Assembly (NCBI GenBank): GCA_002309015.1
Contig: DBWM01000047.1
Coordinates: 22,569 to 86,568, forward strand
Direction of reading: 5' to 3'
Length of the DNA: 64,000 bases
From: Myxococcales bacterium UBA1238
GTDB taxonomy: Bacteria; Myxococcota_A; Bradymonadia; UBA7976; UBA1532
The notes beneath the pieces are model-generated. The model did not search any database, was not told where the DNA came from, and saw nothing but the letters and a program-made list of their open reading frames with translations. The translations under genes were made by a program, and so were the position numbers. Positions 1 to 9,087 of this stretch are shown here, in pieces; the stretch's first letter is position 1, and every line of letters starts with the position of its first letter.

Positions 1-2
1 GG

Positions 3-128
3 CCGATCATCAGCGATTACAGGCAGCCTTTTGGCTATTTTGATGGCTATATTAAAGATGAACAAGGTGAGAAGCATGCCATCGAAAAAGCTTTCGGCTG
101 CACCGAAAAACACATCGCTACCTGGTAG
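3..128 (+). CDS. C-terminal end of a DUF2804-like protein (partial)
   Basis: The window opens inside a reading frame that gives 41 residues before a TAG at 126-128. The tail contains FGYFDGYIKDEQGE and ends in KHIATW. This resembles the C-terminus of DUF2804 family proteins, which end in a Gly-rich strand turn, an acidic strand and a final aromatic residue; this is from memory of the family and is not a search result. The start lies upstream of the window. Its 3' end overlaps the 3' end of the convergent MATE gene by 11 bases. Function is unknown, and with so little sequence the family call is tentative. Confidence 0.45.
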   Translation, partial: PIISDYRQPFGYFDGYIKDEQGEKHAIEKAFGCTEKHIATW

Positions 129-1485
129 CCCTGGACGAAATGCCCAAGAGTAAATCGAGCCTGCCGATGCGGCCTTGAGCGATGCCTTTGATGCGCCATC
201 CCGTAAAAAAGGCGAGCATGAGGGTTTCTGCTAGCATGCCCAGCCAGGCTCCCGAAGCGCCCCATCCGAGGCATGCACCGAAAAGGACTGTGGCCGGCAA
301 TGTGATGCCCCATGAGCCTGAGCAACTGATGATCATACAGAATTTCATGTCTCCGGCTGCACGCAGGGAGGCGAGATGGACGGTCGCGATGGCATCAAAA
401 AGCTGAAAAGCTGCGGCGATTTGCAAGAGTTTTCCAGCGGCGAGGAGCACGCTTTGATCCTGCGAAAAGAGAGATGCGATTTGCGAGCCGCATGTAAAAA
501 ACAATACACCGCAAAGACCCATCACTGTGAGGGCGATCTTTCTTCCTGAGCGGATGGTGCGGGCTGCTAAAGGTAAGTTCCGGGCTCCGATGGCGCGTCC
601 GACCAGAGTGCTGGTCGCTTCAGCGATGCCGTAACCCGGCAAAAACGAAAGACTTGTAATATTTACGACCACCTGGCTTGCGGCTAATTCAGAGGATCCG
701 ATGCGCGTGAGGACGACGTTGGTCAGTCCCCAGGCGATGTTCGCTAACAGAGCCTGGGTGCCTGCAGGCAGTCCCAGATGCGCAGCGTTGAAGAGGACGC
801 TCTTCGGCGGCATTTGGGGTCTTTTAAAACATGTGAGATAGCGTTTTAAATACATCAATGTCATCGCGAGCGTGCCTGCGATGGTGGCCAATGCCGCTCC
901 GGAAGCGCCCATCGCAGGGATCGGTCCGAGTCCAAAAATGAAGACAAAATCGAGCGTTCCGTTGATCGCGTTGCCTGCAAGTCCTGCCCACATTCGAATT
1001 TTGGTATCGCCCAGTCCCTGAAGGGCCGCCTGTGCTGCAAATCCGACAATCGATATCGGTAAGTCGATGAGTCGCAGTGAGAAATAGTGAAAAGTGGCGT
1101 CGGCCAGCTGGGGTTCCTGGCTTGTAATGAAGGGCAACACAAAAAAGACGATGATGGCACAAACGACCATGGCCATCAGACCCGATGTGGCACCCAGTAA
1201 GAGCGCCGCGCTGCCTGCCTGCCGGACCCGAGCGTGATCCTTTGCGCCATCTGCAGCGGCGACAATGTTTTGCGCGCCTGTGACGATTCCTCTGAAAAAA
1301 GACATGCAACAGAAGATAAGGGTCGAAGCGAGCCCAACTCCGGCCTGCGCGCTGGTGCCAACTTGTCCCATCAATGCTGTGTCGATGACTCCCATGACCG
1401 TGTAAGAGAGCATGCCGACAGCGATGGGCCAGGCGAGCGACAGGATTTCTCCGGGGCTTCCTGCGATCGTCGAAGGGTCTTTCAT
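118..1485 (-). CDS. MATE family multidrug/toxin efflux transporter
   Basis: A 455-residue polytopic inner-membrane protein with about 12 hydrophobic segments, the usual size and topology of MATE (NorM/DinF) exporters. These expel cationic drugs or metabolites using a Na+ or H+ gradient. The N-terminal half carries the family-like stretch with SLAWPIAVGMLSYTVMG then DTALMGQVG, and the second half repeats a similar pattern (HLGLPAGTQALLANIAWG, then ASQVVVNI), fitting the two six-helix bundles of the fold. The ATG at 1483-1485 has no clear Shine-Dalgarno sequence. It is transcribed divergently from the Fe-S protein gene at 1603, leaving 117 bases for both promoters. The substrate cannot be deduced. 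Confidence 0.85.
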   Translation of the reverse strand: MKDPSTIAGSPGEILSLAWPIAVGMLSYTVMGVIDTALMGQVGTSAQAGVGLASTLIFCCMSFFRGIVTGAQNIVAAADGAKDHARVRQAGSAALLLGATSGLMAMVVCAIIVFFVLPFITSQEPQLADATFHYFSLRLIDLPISIVGFAAQAALQGLGDTKIRMWAGLAGNAINGTLDFVFIFGLGPIPAMGASGAALATIAGTLAMTLMYLKRYLTCFKRPQMPPKSVLFNAAHLGLPAGTQALLANIAWGLTNVVLTRIGSSELAASQVVVNITSLSFLPGYGIAEATSTLVGRAIGARNLPLAARTIRSGRKIALTVMGLCGVLFFTCGSQIASLFSQDQSVLLAAGKLLQIAAAFQLFDAIATVHLASLRAAGDMKFCMIISCSGSWGITLPATVLFGACLGWGASGAWLGMLAETLMLAFFTGWRIKGIAQGRIGRLDLLLGISSRATR

Positions 1486-1602
1486 TTAAAAATTTGCATA
1501 CTGAATTAAAAAGAAACGCAGTGGATTCGCGCCCAAAAAGATCGCATAAGCGCTCTTGACTGGAAAGTGGCATGGTAACACAGAAGTTGCGCGGAGGCCA
1601 AT

Positions 1603-3597
1603 GTGATTGAACCGATAAGTGAATGGAGCCATCGATTGCTGTTTTGGGTGCTTCTGTTGTCTGGTGTGGGCTTCTTTGCGCGGACTCTGTTCAAGCGATT
1701 CCATCAGATTGTGCGCGGTCGTCGGCCTGAAAATCGTTTTGATCATCTGGGGTTACGGATCAAAAGGCTCTTTGGAACAGGCATCGGTCAGGATCGTTTG
1801 CCCGCCAACGGATATCTGTATTCGGGCATTCTGCATCTGTTCATCTTTTGTTCCTTTGCGGTGCTTTTAGCCGATACCGCTTCCTTTATGCTGAATGGCC
1901 TGCTGGCTTCTGTGGGGCTTTCTGCGCGGATCTCGTTGCCGCTCTTGTACGAGCATCTGGCCGACGGCGCGCGCCTGCTCTGTCTGGTGGGCGTTGCGAT
2001 GGCATACATCAATCGCCTGATCATTCGCCCAAAACATTTGCCGCTCACCAAAGACGGCTTGATTACATTGACATTTATTGCGTGTCACATGCTCTTCGAA
2101 CTTGGGGAAAAGTCATTTGCCTTTGCCCTGGCTCCAAATGAGAGCGCGTCGTGGTTTGCGTCTGCCCTTGGAAGTCATTTGCCTGCCTCGGAGCGGGCTG
2201 CGTTGCTGCTTTGGTGGGGGCATCTGATCTGTTTGCTCAGCTTCCTGTGCTTTATCCCGTTTAGCAAGCATTTTCACGTATTTACAGCTCCAGTTAATTT
2301 GATCTGCGCCGATTTGTCGCCCAGGGGATGCCTTCGAAAGTTGGAGCTGGATGAGGCAGAGGATGAGAGGGAAGGGGAGGAAGAGATCCATTTTGGCGCA
2401 AAGCAAATGGAAGATCTTTCGTGGAAACAGATACTTGACGCGTTTTCATGCGCGCAGTGCGGACGTTGCACCGATGTCTGTCCGGCCGCACGCGCAGGTG
2501 CTCCTTTAAAGCCTTTCGATCTGATTAAAACACTCCGGAGGCGCGCTCAGACAGATGATCCAAGCGATTTCTTTGATGAAAAAGACAGCCTGATTTCAAA
2601 AGAAGCGCTTTGGTCCTGCACCACCTGCCGCGCCTGCATGGAAGTCTGCGCTGTTCGAAACGAGCATGTGCCTTTGCTGATGGATCTCAGGCGCTATCAG
2701 ACCCTCACGCTGGGCGAGGTGGGGCCTGGGGCGGCCAATGCCTTAAAACAGATGGAGAGAAAGAGCAATCCATGGGGGCTTTCAAAGCGCGATCGCGAAT
2801 CCTGGCTGGGCGATGCTCCGCGCTGGGATCACGCGAAACCTCAGGATTTCCTTTTGTTTTTAGGATGCAACGCGGCCTTCGACGAACATGGTCAAAAGTC
2901 CGCGCGCGCTTTAATGAAAATCTTCGATGCCTGCGGTGTGTCTTACGGTGTATTGGGGAGTTCGGAGCGTTGCTGCGGAGAGACCGCCCGCCGTCTGGGC
3001 GACGAATATCTGTTTCAAAACATGGCATCTGCGCTCATCGATGAGTTCAAAAAACAGTCGGTCACGCGCGTCATCACCGCCTGCCCCCATTGCTTTAATA
3101 CATTTAAAGACGAATATCCTACTTTGGGAGCAGAGTTTGAAGTCATCCATTCAAGCGAATTCTTATTGAACCTGCTGCATCAAAAAAAGCTTCAACTCCG
3201 CTCCGCTCAACCAGAATCGCAGATGCGCGCTGTGTATCACGATCCTTGCTATCTGGGGCGCTATCATGATTTATATGATCCGGCGCGCGAACTGCTCGAT
3301 GCCTGCCCCGATGTGATTCGCGTGGAAGCGATGCATGCCCGGCGGCGCGCATTTTGTTGCGGCGGCGGGGGCGGTCAAATGTGGATGGAAAACAAGCAGC
3401 GGCCCAACCGACAGCGCTATGCGGAGCTCGCTCAAACGGGGGCTGAGGCGATCGTTGTCCATTGCGGATTTTGTGCAACGCAGTTGGGGGATGCTTCGGC
3501 TGCTTCCGAAAATTCATTGCCTGTTAAGGATTTAGCTGAGATCTTGGCCGAACGTTTAGCGGTTCAGACCGAGCCAGAGGAAACCAGAAATGTGTGA
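1603..3597 (+). CDS. Membrane-bound (Fe-S) oxidoreductase, HdrD/GlpC-like with NarI-like N-terminus
   Basis: 664 residues. The first ~240 residues hold five hydrophobic segments with several His (HLFIF, ACHMLFE, WWGHLICLL, SKHFHVF) that could bind heme b, as in NarI/HdrE-like cytochromes. A ferredoxin-like module follows, with two 4Fe-4S motifs near residues 283 (CAQCGRCTDVCP) and 339 (CTTCRACMEVC). Then come two CCG cysteine-rich domains (CCGETARR; ACPHCFNTF; HDPCYLGRYHDLYDP; CCGGGGGQMW with HCGFCATQL). This architecture is known for proteins that pass electrons between a soluble dehydrogenase or ETF and the quinone pool. The partner is not in the window. The start is GTG, with GGAGG at 1593-1597. 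The stop overlaps truD by 8 bases. Confidence 0.85.
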   Translation: MIEPISEWSHRLLFWVLLLSGVGFFARTLFKRFHQIVRGRRPENRFDHLGLRIKRLFGTGIGQDRLPANGYLYSGILHLFIFCSFAVLLADTASFMLNGLLASVGLSARISLPLLYEHLADGARLLCLVGVAMAYINRLIIRPKHLPLTKDGLITLTFIACHMLFELGEKSFAFALAPNESASWFASALGSHLPASERAALLLWWGHLICLLSFLCFIPFSKHFHVFTAPVNLICADLSPRGCLRKLELDEAEDEREGEEEIHFGAKQMEDLSWKQILDAFSCAQCGRCTDVCPAARAGAPLKPFDLIKTLRRRAQTDDPSDFFDEKDSLISKEALWSCTTCRACMEVCAVRNEHVPLLMDLRRYQTLTLGEVGPGAANALKQMERKSNPWGLSKRDRESWLGDAPRWDHAKPQDFLLFLGCNAAFDEHGQKSARALMKIFDACGVSYGVLGSSERCCGETARRLGDEYLFQNMASALIDEFKKQSVTRVITACPHCFNTFKDEYPTLGAEFEVIHSSEFLLNLLHQKKLQLRSAQPESQMRAVYHDPCYLGRYHDLYDPARELLDACPDVIRVEAMHARRRAFCCGGGGGQMWMENKQRPNRQRYAELAQTGAEAIVVHCGFCATQLGDASAASENSLPVKDLAEILAERLAVQTEPEETRNV

Positions 3598-4657
3598 TCA
3601 TGTGTTAGAAGAAGAGTTACAGATTCCCACTCCCGGGAGCACATATTGTCCCTGGCAAACAGCGGCTTTACCTGGATTGGGCGGCCATCTGGTCTGCGAT
3701 CCCACACATTTTTGGGTCGATGAGATTCCTGCCTATCTACCCTGCGGCGAAGGCAACCATGTGTTCGTGCATGTGAAAAAATCGGGTCTGACCACACCGG
3801 CCATGGTGCAGGAGATGGCTCAGGCGGCCGGCATCGCGCCGGGTGAGATCGGCGTTGCGGGGCGAAAAGATCGCTATGCGACGACCACGCAATGGATTTC
3901 GATGCCCTGCGATCCGGTCGATCCCAGGAATGAACAGATAGAGATTCTCGAAACCAAGCGACACACCAATAAGCTGCGGATGGGTCACTTAAAGGGGAAT
4001 CGGTTTACGGTGCGCCTGAGCGATGTGGTGGAGGATGCAGCCCTTAAAATCGATGCCCTGATCGCCGAAATCAAAAAGGGAATCCCCAATTATTTCGGGC
4101 ATCAGCGCATCAATGAGCGCGGTTTGTCGCAGGCTTATCACTTTGTGAATCACCCTCGGAAGCGCGTGAAGGATCCCAAGTTTTTGGCGAGCATCCTGCA
4201 GTCGGCGCATTTTAATTTTTATTTAGGTGAGCGCGTTCGCCGCCAGCAATTGCACAGCTGCTTTGAAGGGGATCTGTTAAAGAAGCGTGAGACCGGCGGT
4301 CTGTTTGTCTGTACCGATGCGGTTTGCGATCAGCTGAGAATGGATGCGGGCGAGATCGATTCGACGGGGCCGATGTGGGGTGGAAAGTCGCATCTGTTGC
4401 CTGCAGGCGAGATGTTTGAGCGGGAGGAGGCAGCGCTGCAGTCTTTAAAGCTTTCGCCCGAGGCGCTGAGAACCCTGGAACGCTTTGCGCCAGGTACCCG
4501 GAGGGTCAACCGCATTGTGCCCCAAAATATTGAATATCATTTGGAAAATCGGGATGTAATTCTCAAGTTTGAGCTGCCGGCGGGCGCTTTTGCGACGGTC
4601 GTTCTGGGCGAGCTGAGCCATGTGGATGCCGATCTGCGTCACATGGAAGATGCGTGA
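3590..4657 (+). CDS. truD: tRNA pseudouridine(13) synthase TruD
   Basis: A 355-residue cytoplasmic RNA-modification enzyme that isomerises U13 of tRNA to pseudouridine. The TruD catalytic motif is present as GVAGRKDRYA, with Asp94 as the expected nucleophile, and NYFGHQRI matches the second conserved family motif. Length matches the family (about 350). The ATG at 3590 overlaps the upstream Fe-S gene by 8 bases, so the two are probably co-transcribed although functionally unrelated. Its 3' end overlaps the convergent DnaC-like gene by 19 bases. Confidence 0.93.
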   Translation: MCDHVLEEELQIPTPGSTYCPWQTAALPGLGGHLVCDPTHFWVDEIPAYLPCGEGNHVFVHVKKSGLTTPAMVQEMAQAAGIAPGEIGVAGRKDRYATTTQWISMPCDPVDPRNEQIEILETKRHTNKLRMGHLKGNRFTVRLSDVVEDAALKIDALIAEIKKGIPNYFGHQRINERGLSQAYHFVNHPRKRVKDPKFLASILQSAHFNFYLGERVRRQQLHSCFEGDLLKKRETGGLFVCTDAVCDQLRMDAGEIDSTGPMWGGKSHLLPAGEMFEREEAALQSLKLSPEALRTLERFAPGTRRVNRIVPQNIEYHLENRDVILKFELPAGAFATVVLGELSHVDADLRHMEDA

Positions 4658-5445
4658 TATCTGGCGGAAGGGCTCAGCTGTAATCGGTAGTCTTTGCCCA
4701 TGACAGGGCGTGCGTCGCACATCTCCCTTAAACGCGAATAAATGCGCTCACCTACGCGGGATTCGAGGCTGACCTGGTTCTGCTCAGGCGAAGGATAGAG
4801 GTTGGTGGTAAAGAGCGTGGTGCGATGTGCGTTGTATCGCTTGCTGATCAACTCATCGAGGATGCTCTGTTCCCAGTCGCTGCCTCTGTTTTTGCCCAAT
4901 TCATCGATGGCGAGTACTGGGACCTGAACGAGGGGCTCAAGGACGCGATCGGTCGATCCGAGCTCGCCGAAACGGGCGCGCAAATCCGACAAAAGATGCA
5001 TAAATTCAACGAATTTGGCGCGAATGCCTCGATGCAGGATCAGATGGCGCAGAATGGCGATCGTCAGATGCGTTTTGCCTGTGCCGCAGGGGCCATAATA
5101 CAAAATGCCAGGCTGGCCGATCTCAAATTCCTGTGCAAAGCGATAGGCGTGCTGCCTTAAACTGCTTTTGATGGGATCGCCTTTGACATCAAAGCTTTGA
5201 AAGGTGGCATTCGCGTAATGTCCTGGGATGCCTGCCTGGTTGAACCATTCAATACATCGATCCAGCGACGTGCAACTACACGGTTTGACTACGGAATATC
5301 CCCGTTCGTCCTTGGTAAACAGATAGCCGGTGTTGTTACAGATGGGGCAGATTTCCTGGCAGACGCATCTCTTCGCGCGCGCAAAATCGCCGCTGCGTTC
5401 GACCAAAACCTTCGTTGCACCACAAAGATTACATTCACGAATCAC
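4639..5445 (-). CDS. DnaC/IstB-like AAA+ ATPase, probable replicative helicase loader
   Basis: The start is placed at GTG 5443-5445, whose last bases overlap the TGA of the upstream gene (GTGA), preceded by AGGAGA; this gives 268 residues. The N-terminal ~60 residues carry a probable zinc-binding region with paired cysteines (CNLCG, CVCQEICPICNNTG, KPCSC). The AAA+ core has Walker A GPCGTGKT (residues 118-125), Walker B VLAIDELGKN (Asp181) and an Arg-finger-like SRVGERIYSRL, followed by the GKDYR signature typical of DnaC/DnaI loaders. DnaC-type proteins load the DnaB helicase at the origin. Its place at the end of the oriC-proximal rpmH-gyrB operon supports this. An IstB transposition helper is less likely because no transposase is near. 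Confidence 0.8.
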   Translation of the reverse strand: MIRECNLCGATKVLVERSGDFARAKRCVCQEICPICNNTGYLFTKDERGYSVVKPCSCTSLDRCIEWFNQAGIPGHYANATFQSFDVKGDPIKSSLRQHAYRFAQEFEIGQPGILYYGPCGTGKTHLTIAILRHLILHRGIRAKFVEFMHLLSDLRARFGELGSTDRVLEPLVQVPVLAIDELGKNRGSDWEQSILDELISKRYNAHRTTLFTTNLYPSPEQNQVSLESRVGERIYSRLREMCDARPVMGKDYRLQLSPSARYHASSM

Positions 5446-6074
5446 CAGCCATCTCCTACCGTCAGAATGAGCTCCGGCAACGAGGCATAGCGGCGAATCT
5501 GTTTCCATAACAACGCATGTGAAACAGAGGGATCCTGTGTGGGACAGGAGGCGAGCGTCGCTTTGACCTTTTGCCTGAGCGTCTGAATGACTCCTGCATC
5601 GATGTGATGTAAAGACCAAAGATACAGATCGCGATTTAAGGTTTCAAGGCCTTCCTGGGGATCGTAAGGTTGATCGCGCAGGGTTTGAACACCATTGAGC
5701 GCAAGCTGAAAAAGCTGTGCCAAATCCGGAGTTGTGCATTTTCTTTGGGCTTGCTCGATGGCGTGAATCAGGCGGTCCCAGGACTGAGCGAGCGTTTGAG
5801 AAGTCTCTTGGGGGTGATCTGACGGGCGACCGATCTGGTTTTCGCGCCACAGCCTGGCCATCTGATCGACCGCCGGGCGCACATAGGCGAGGGAGCGCAC
5901 GCGTGAAGGTGGATTCTCAAAGGCGCGATCGATGCCTTCAAGAACAATTTCTACTGGAATTCCGGCACGTTCCCAGGCTTCAACCAGCGATAGATCTTTG
6001 GCTGAAAGCATTAACCCGCTGCCCGAATGCTCCAGAAAACGGGCTTCGATCGCGTTGAGGTAAGGCGCGTTCAC
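5442..6074 (-). CDS. Uncharacterised helicase-loader-associated protein
   Basis: 210 residues, probably cytoplasmic, with no signal peptide or membrane segment. The start is GTG 6072-6074, which overlaps the gyrB stop in a GTGA junction. The N-terminal part has LSLVEAWERAGIPVEIVLEG followed by RVRSLAYVRPAV; the rest is mainly helical. I do not recognise a named family. Proteins with a similar helical N-terminal region are, to my recollection, found upstream of DnaC-like ATPases in deltaproteobacteria. Its 4-base overlap with both gyrB and the loader suggests tightly coupled expression, so a role with the loader is reasonable inference, analogous to DnaB/DnaD-type partners of DnaI in Firmicutes. 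No direct functional motif is visible. Confidence 0.6.
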   Translation of the reverse strand: MNAPYLNAIEARFLEHSGSGLMLSAKDLSLVEAWERAGIPVEIVLEGIDRAFENPPSRVRSLAYVRPAVDQMARLWRENQIGRPSDHPQETSQTLAQSWDRLIHAIEQAQRKCTTPDLAQLFQLALNGVQTLRDQPYDPQEGLETLNRDLYLWSLHHIDAGVIQTLRQKVKATLASCPTQDPSVSHALLWKQIRRYASLPELILTVGDGW

Positions 6075-8629
6075 ACGTCCAGGTTCTTCACGTAAATGGC
6101 GTTTTCTTCAATGAATTTGCGCCTTGGCTCGACTTGATCGCCCATGAGGAGTGTGAAAATGCCGTTGGCTTCTTCGCTGTCTTCGAGCCGCACCTGGAGC
6201 AGGTTGCGCATTTCGGGATCCATGGTGGTGTCCCAAAGCTGCTCGGGATTCATTTCACCGAGGCCCTTGTATCGCTGAATGCTTAAGCCCTTGCGCGCCT
6301 GGATTTTGAGTTGCTCCAAAAGTGCAGCTAACGTGCTGACTTCAAAAGACTTTTCTCCCGATGCGACTTCGATGGCTTCGAATCCGATGAGACCGCGAAT
6401 CAGCTGGTAAGCTTCCAATGCTTTGCGCCAATGCCTCGATCTTAAGACATCCAGGTTTAAGTCTGTGGTGCGTTCGCTGCCGTTTAAACGCGAAGAGGCG
6501 ACGATGCCCCAACTGCCCGCTGCCGTTTCGGAATCGAGAGAATTGAGTTGCTTGAAGTCCAGGCGAATGGGCAGCTCGCCGGGGTATATCTCTACGATTT
6601 TATTGGACAATCTGGTCTTTAAATCGGCAATCTTTTCGGCATCTGCAAAATCGTCGTTGCTCACATTGAGCTCAAGCGCCGCTTCGAGCACCCTTGCATC
6701 CCCGCGATGCTGGCAGTTTTGCAGTTCGCGGAAATACTCCAGCAGATGGTCCATCAGATGCGATAAGTCATCACCCTGCACCAGCTGTTGATCGTGACAG
6801 CGAATCTGGCAGTTGTGGGCTGCGGTGTTGACCAGAAACTCCTCCAGGGCCGCTTCATCCTTCAGGTAAGTCACATTTGACTTGCCTTTGGCATCCGTGT
6901 TGGCGCCGGATTTGCCTTTTTTAACGCCGAACAGCGGGGGCTGGGCGATGTAAAGGAAGCCACGGCGGATGATTTCGGGCATCTGGCGATAGAAGAAGGT
7001 GAGCAACAGCGTGCGAATATGGGAGCCGTCCACATCGGCATCGGTCATGACGATGATCTTGTGGTAACGTAAGCTGTTGATATCAAAGCCGTTATTGCCG
7101 TTTTCTTCGCCGATGTCGATGCCGGTTCCGAGGGCGCGGATGAGCGTCGCGATGGTCTCGCTGCTCAGCATTTTGTCCTGATGGACGCGCTCGACGTTCA
7201 GGATTTTGCCGCGCAGGGGGAGGATGGCCTGGAACTGGCGCTCGCGGCCCTGCTTTGCGGATCCGCCTGCGGAGTCACCCTCGACGATGAAGAGTTCGGC
7301 CTCTTCGGGCGATTTTGTGGTGCAGTCAGCCAGTTTGCCAGGCAAGGCGGCGGAGTCCAGAGGGCCTTTTCGGCGCACCAGTTCGCGGGCTTTGCGGGCG
7401 GCTTCGCGGGCTCGGGCGGCCAGGATCGTCTTGTCGATGATGGCGTGGGCCTCGGCGGGATGCTCGAGCAGCCATGTGGTCAGTTCTTCGGTGACGGCCG
7501 CAGCGATAACCGGCTTAACTTCAGACGAGACAAGCTTTTCTTTGGTTTGCCCATTGAATTTGGGATCGGGCAGCTTGACCGAAATGACGGCCGTGAGCCC
7601 TTCGCGGATGTCTTCGCCTTTGAGGGGATCTTTGAGGTTTTTGAAGAGCCCTTCGTTTTGACCGTATTGGTTAATGACGCGGGTCAGCGCTTCCCTGAAG
7701 CCCGTGAGATGCGTGCCGCCGTCGCGGTTGCGGATGTTGTTGGCGAAGCAATGCGTGTCTTCGCGAACCGAATCGCTCCATTGCATCGCGATTTCGACGG
7801 TGATGTCGTCGCGGGTGGTCGTAAAATGGATGGGCGGCTTGTGGATGGGGACGACGTTGGCGTTGAGATGCTCCACGAAGGAAGCGATGCCGCCCTCATA
7901 GCAAAAATGGTATTCCTTTCCTTCGTCGCGCTCGTCGTAGAGATCGATCTGAACTCCGCGATTTAAAAAGGAAAGTTCGCGCAGCCGCTGGGATAATGTG
8001 GAGAGGCTGAAATCGTTGCGGGGGCCGTTTTCGTCGTCGCGCAATACGAAGACGGTGCGATCGGGCCAGAAGCGGATCATCGTGCCCGTGCGCGCTGTTT
8101 CGCCCACCTTTTCGAGGGGCGCGTCAGGTTGGCCTTTGTGATAAGTTTGACGGAAGATCCCGCCTTCGCGGCAGATTTCGAGCAGCAGTTTTTCGGAGAG
8201 CGCGTTGACGCAGGAGATGCCTACGCCGTGCAGACCGCCGGAGACTTTATAGGAGTTGTCATCAAATTTACCGCCTGCGTGCAAAACGGTCATGATGACT
8301 TCGGCGGCGGAGCGCCCTTCTTCGTGATGGATGCCAACGGGGATGCCGCGCCCGTTGTCTTCGACGCTGCAGCTGCCGTCCAGATAGAGGCGGACGATCA
8401 CGCGGTTGCAGTAACCGGCGAGCGCTTCGTCGATGGCATTGTCGACGGCTTCATACACCAATTGATGGAGACCGGTGCCATCTTCTGTGTCACCGATATA
8501 CATGCCCGGACGAACGCGGACAGCCTCTAACCCCTTTAAAACCTTAATATTATCGGCGTTATAGGTCTTGGCTGCTTCTGATGCGCTGAGCGTGGGTTCA
8601 GTGACGGCAACATCTTGTTCTTCGCTCAT
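6071..8629 (-). CDS. gyrB: DNA gyrase subunit B
   Basis: 852-residue ATPase subunit of gyrase, which with GyrA introduces negative supercoils. The GHKL ATP-binding domain shows EAVDNAIDEALAGYC and DNGRGIPVG, with GGLHGVGISCVNALS as the Gly-rich lid. The Toprim domain has EGDSAGGSAKQGRERQFQA and MTDADVDGSHIRTLL (metal-binding acidic residues). A ~170-residue insertion between Toprim and the C-terminal GEMNPEQLWDTTMDP motif accounts for the length and is common in Gram-negative GyrB. It overlaps jag upstream and the 210-residue gene downstream by 4 bases each. It lies in the rnpA-yidC cluster rather than next to dnaN/recF, which is not the textbook order. gyrA is not in the window. Confidence 0.97.
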   Translation of the reverse strand: MSEEQDVAVTEPTLSASEAAKTYNADNIKVLKGLEAVRVRPGMYIGDTEDGTGLHQLVYEAVDNAIDEALAGYCNRVIVRLYLDGSCSVEDNGRGIPVGIHHEEGRSAAEVIMTVLHAGGKFDDNSYKVSGGLHGVGISCVNALSEKLLLEICREGGIFRQTYHKGQPDAPLEKVGETARTGTMIRFWPDRTVFVLRDDENGPRNDFSLSTLSQRLRELSFLNRGVQIDLYDERDEGKEYHFCYEGGIASFVEHLNANVVPIHKPPIHFTTTRDDITVEIAMQWSDSVREDTHCFANNIRNRDGGTHLTGFREALTRVINQYGQNEGLFKNLKDPLKGEDIREGLTAVISVKLPDPKFNGQTKEKLVSSEVKPVIAAAVTEELTTWLLEHPAEAHAIIDKTILAARAREAARKARELVRRKGPLDSAALPGKLADCTTKSPEEAELFIVEGDSAGGSAKQGRERQFQAILPLRGKILNVERVHQDKMLSSETIATLIRALGTGIDIGEENGNNGFDINSLRYHKIIVMTDADVDGSHIRTLLLTFFYRQMPEIIRRGFLYIAQPPLFGVKKGKSGANTDAKGKSNVTYLKDEAALEEFLVNTAAHNCQIRCHDQQLVQGDDLSHLMDHLLEYFRELQNCQHRGDARVLEAALELNVSNDDFADAEKIADLKTRLSNKIVEIYPGELPIRLDFKQLNSLDSETAAGSWGIVASSRLNGSERTTDLNLDVLRSRHWRKALEAYQLIRGLIGFEAIEVASGEKSFEVSTLAALLEQLKIQARKGLSIQRYKGLGEMNPEQLWDTTMDPEMRNLLQVRLEDSEEANGIFTLLMGDQVEPRRKFIEENAIYVKNLDV

Positions 8630-9087
8630 CGGGACTCTCCGTTGGTGGGTTCGATGAGGAGCAGGCGCTGACCTTCGTTACCTTCGCTTCGGGTTGAAAT
8701 GGAAGCGTTTTTCATGAGAGCGGTGTGAACCACGCGGCGTTCTGCAGGCGTCAGGGAATCGAGGACAGCGCGGCGTCCGGATCGAGCGACCGCGCGGGCT
8801 GCATCCTGAGCGACCGTCTCTAAAAGGGGTTGGCGCTGCAGGTAACCGCCGCCCACATCGATGACACACCGGCAGCGGTGATCTTCGTCTCTGTTGGCGA
8901 CCTGATTGATGATGGTGTTGAATGCGGCCGTCAGTTCCGGATGGCGCTTGAATTGCGCTATATCTCCATCTAGTTGAAATAAAAGGAGATTTTCTTCCGG
9001 CGCAGAAGCGTGGACGTTGACATGGGCGCCGAGACGCTGAAACAGTCCGCGCAAAAAGTCTTCACCCGTTTTATTTTGCTTTTGCAT
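8626..9087 (-). CDS. jag: Jag/KhpB-like RNA-binding protein with R3H domain and a degenerate KH domain
   Basis: 153 residues. The C-terminal R3H domain is clear: LTPAERRVVHTALMKN followed by STRSEGNEGQRLLLIEP. The preceding segment (IDVGGGYLQRQPLLETVAQDAAR) matches the end of the Jag KH domain. The usual GxxG-type nucleic-acid loop of the KH fold is not visible; the equivalent region reads GDIAQFKRHPELTAAFNTII. The N-terminal Jag_N domain is also missing, so the protein is shorter than the ~200-residue norm. Jag/KhpB proteins bind RNA and affect cell elongation. Position between yidC and gyrB is typical of the conserved rpmH-yidC cluster. It overlaps yidC by 17 bases and gyrB by 4. Confidence 0.85.
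   Translation of the reverse strand: MQKQNKTGEDFLRGLFQRLGAHVNVHASAPEENLLLFQLDGDIAQFKRHPELTAAFNTIINQVANRDEDHRCRCVIDVGGGYLQRQPLLETVAQDAARAVARSGRRAVLDSLTPAERRVVHTALMKNASISTRSEGNEGQRLLLIEPTNGESR

Noticed and set aside
4639..5445. IS21 transposition helper IstB
   Set aside because: No transposase (IstA) or terminal inverted repeats were seen. The neighbours are gyrB and origin-proximal genes, and an N-terminal Cys cluster is present, as in helicase-loader types.
5446..5619. Start of the helicase-loader gene at 5619
   Set aside because: This would overlap the upstream 210-residue gene by ~178 bases. The GTG at 5443-5445 with AGGAGA upstream and a GTGA overlap is more consistent.
7181..7966. 261-residue ORF on the plus strand inside gyrB
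   Set aside because: It lies antisense to the conserved GyrB ATPase/Toprim coding region; an open frame there is a shadow of GC-rich codons.
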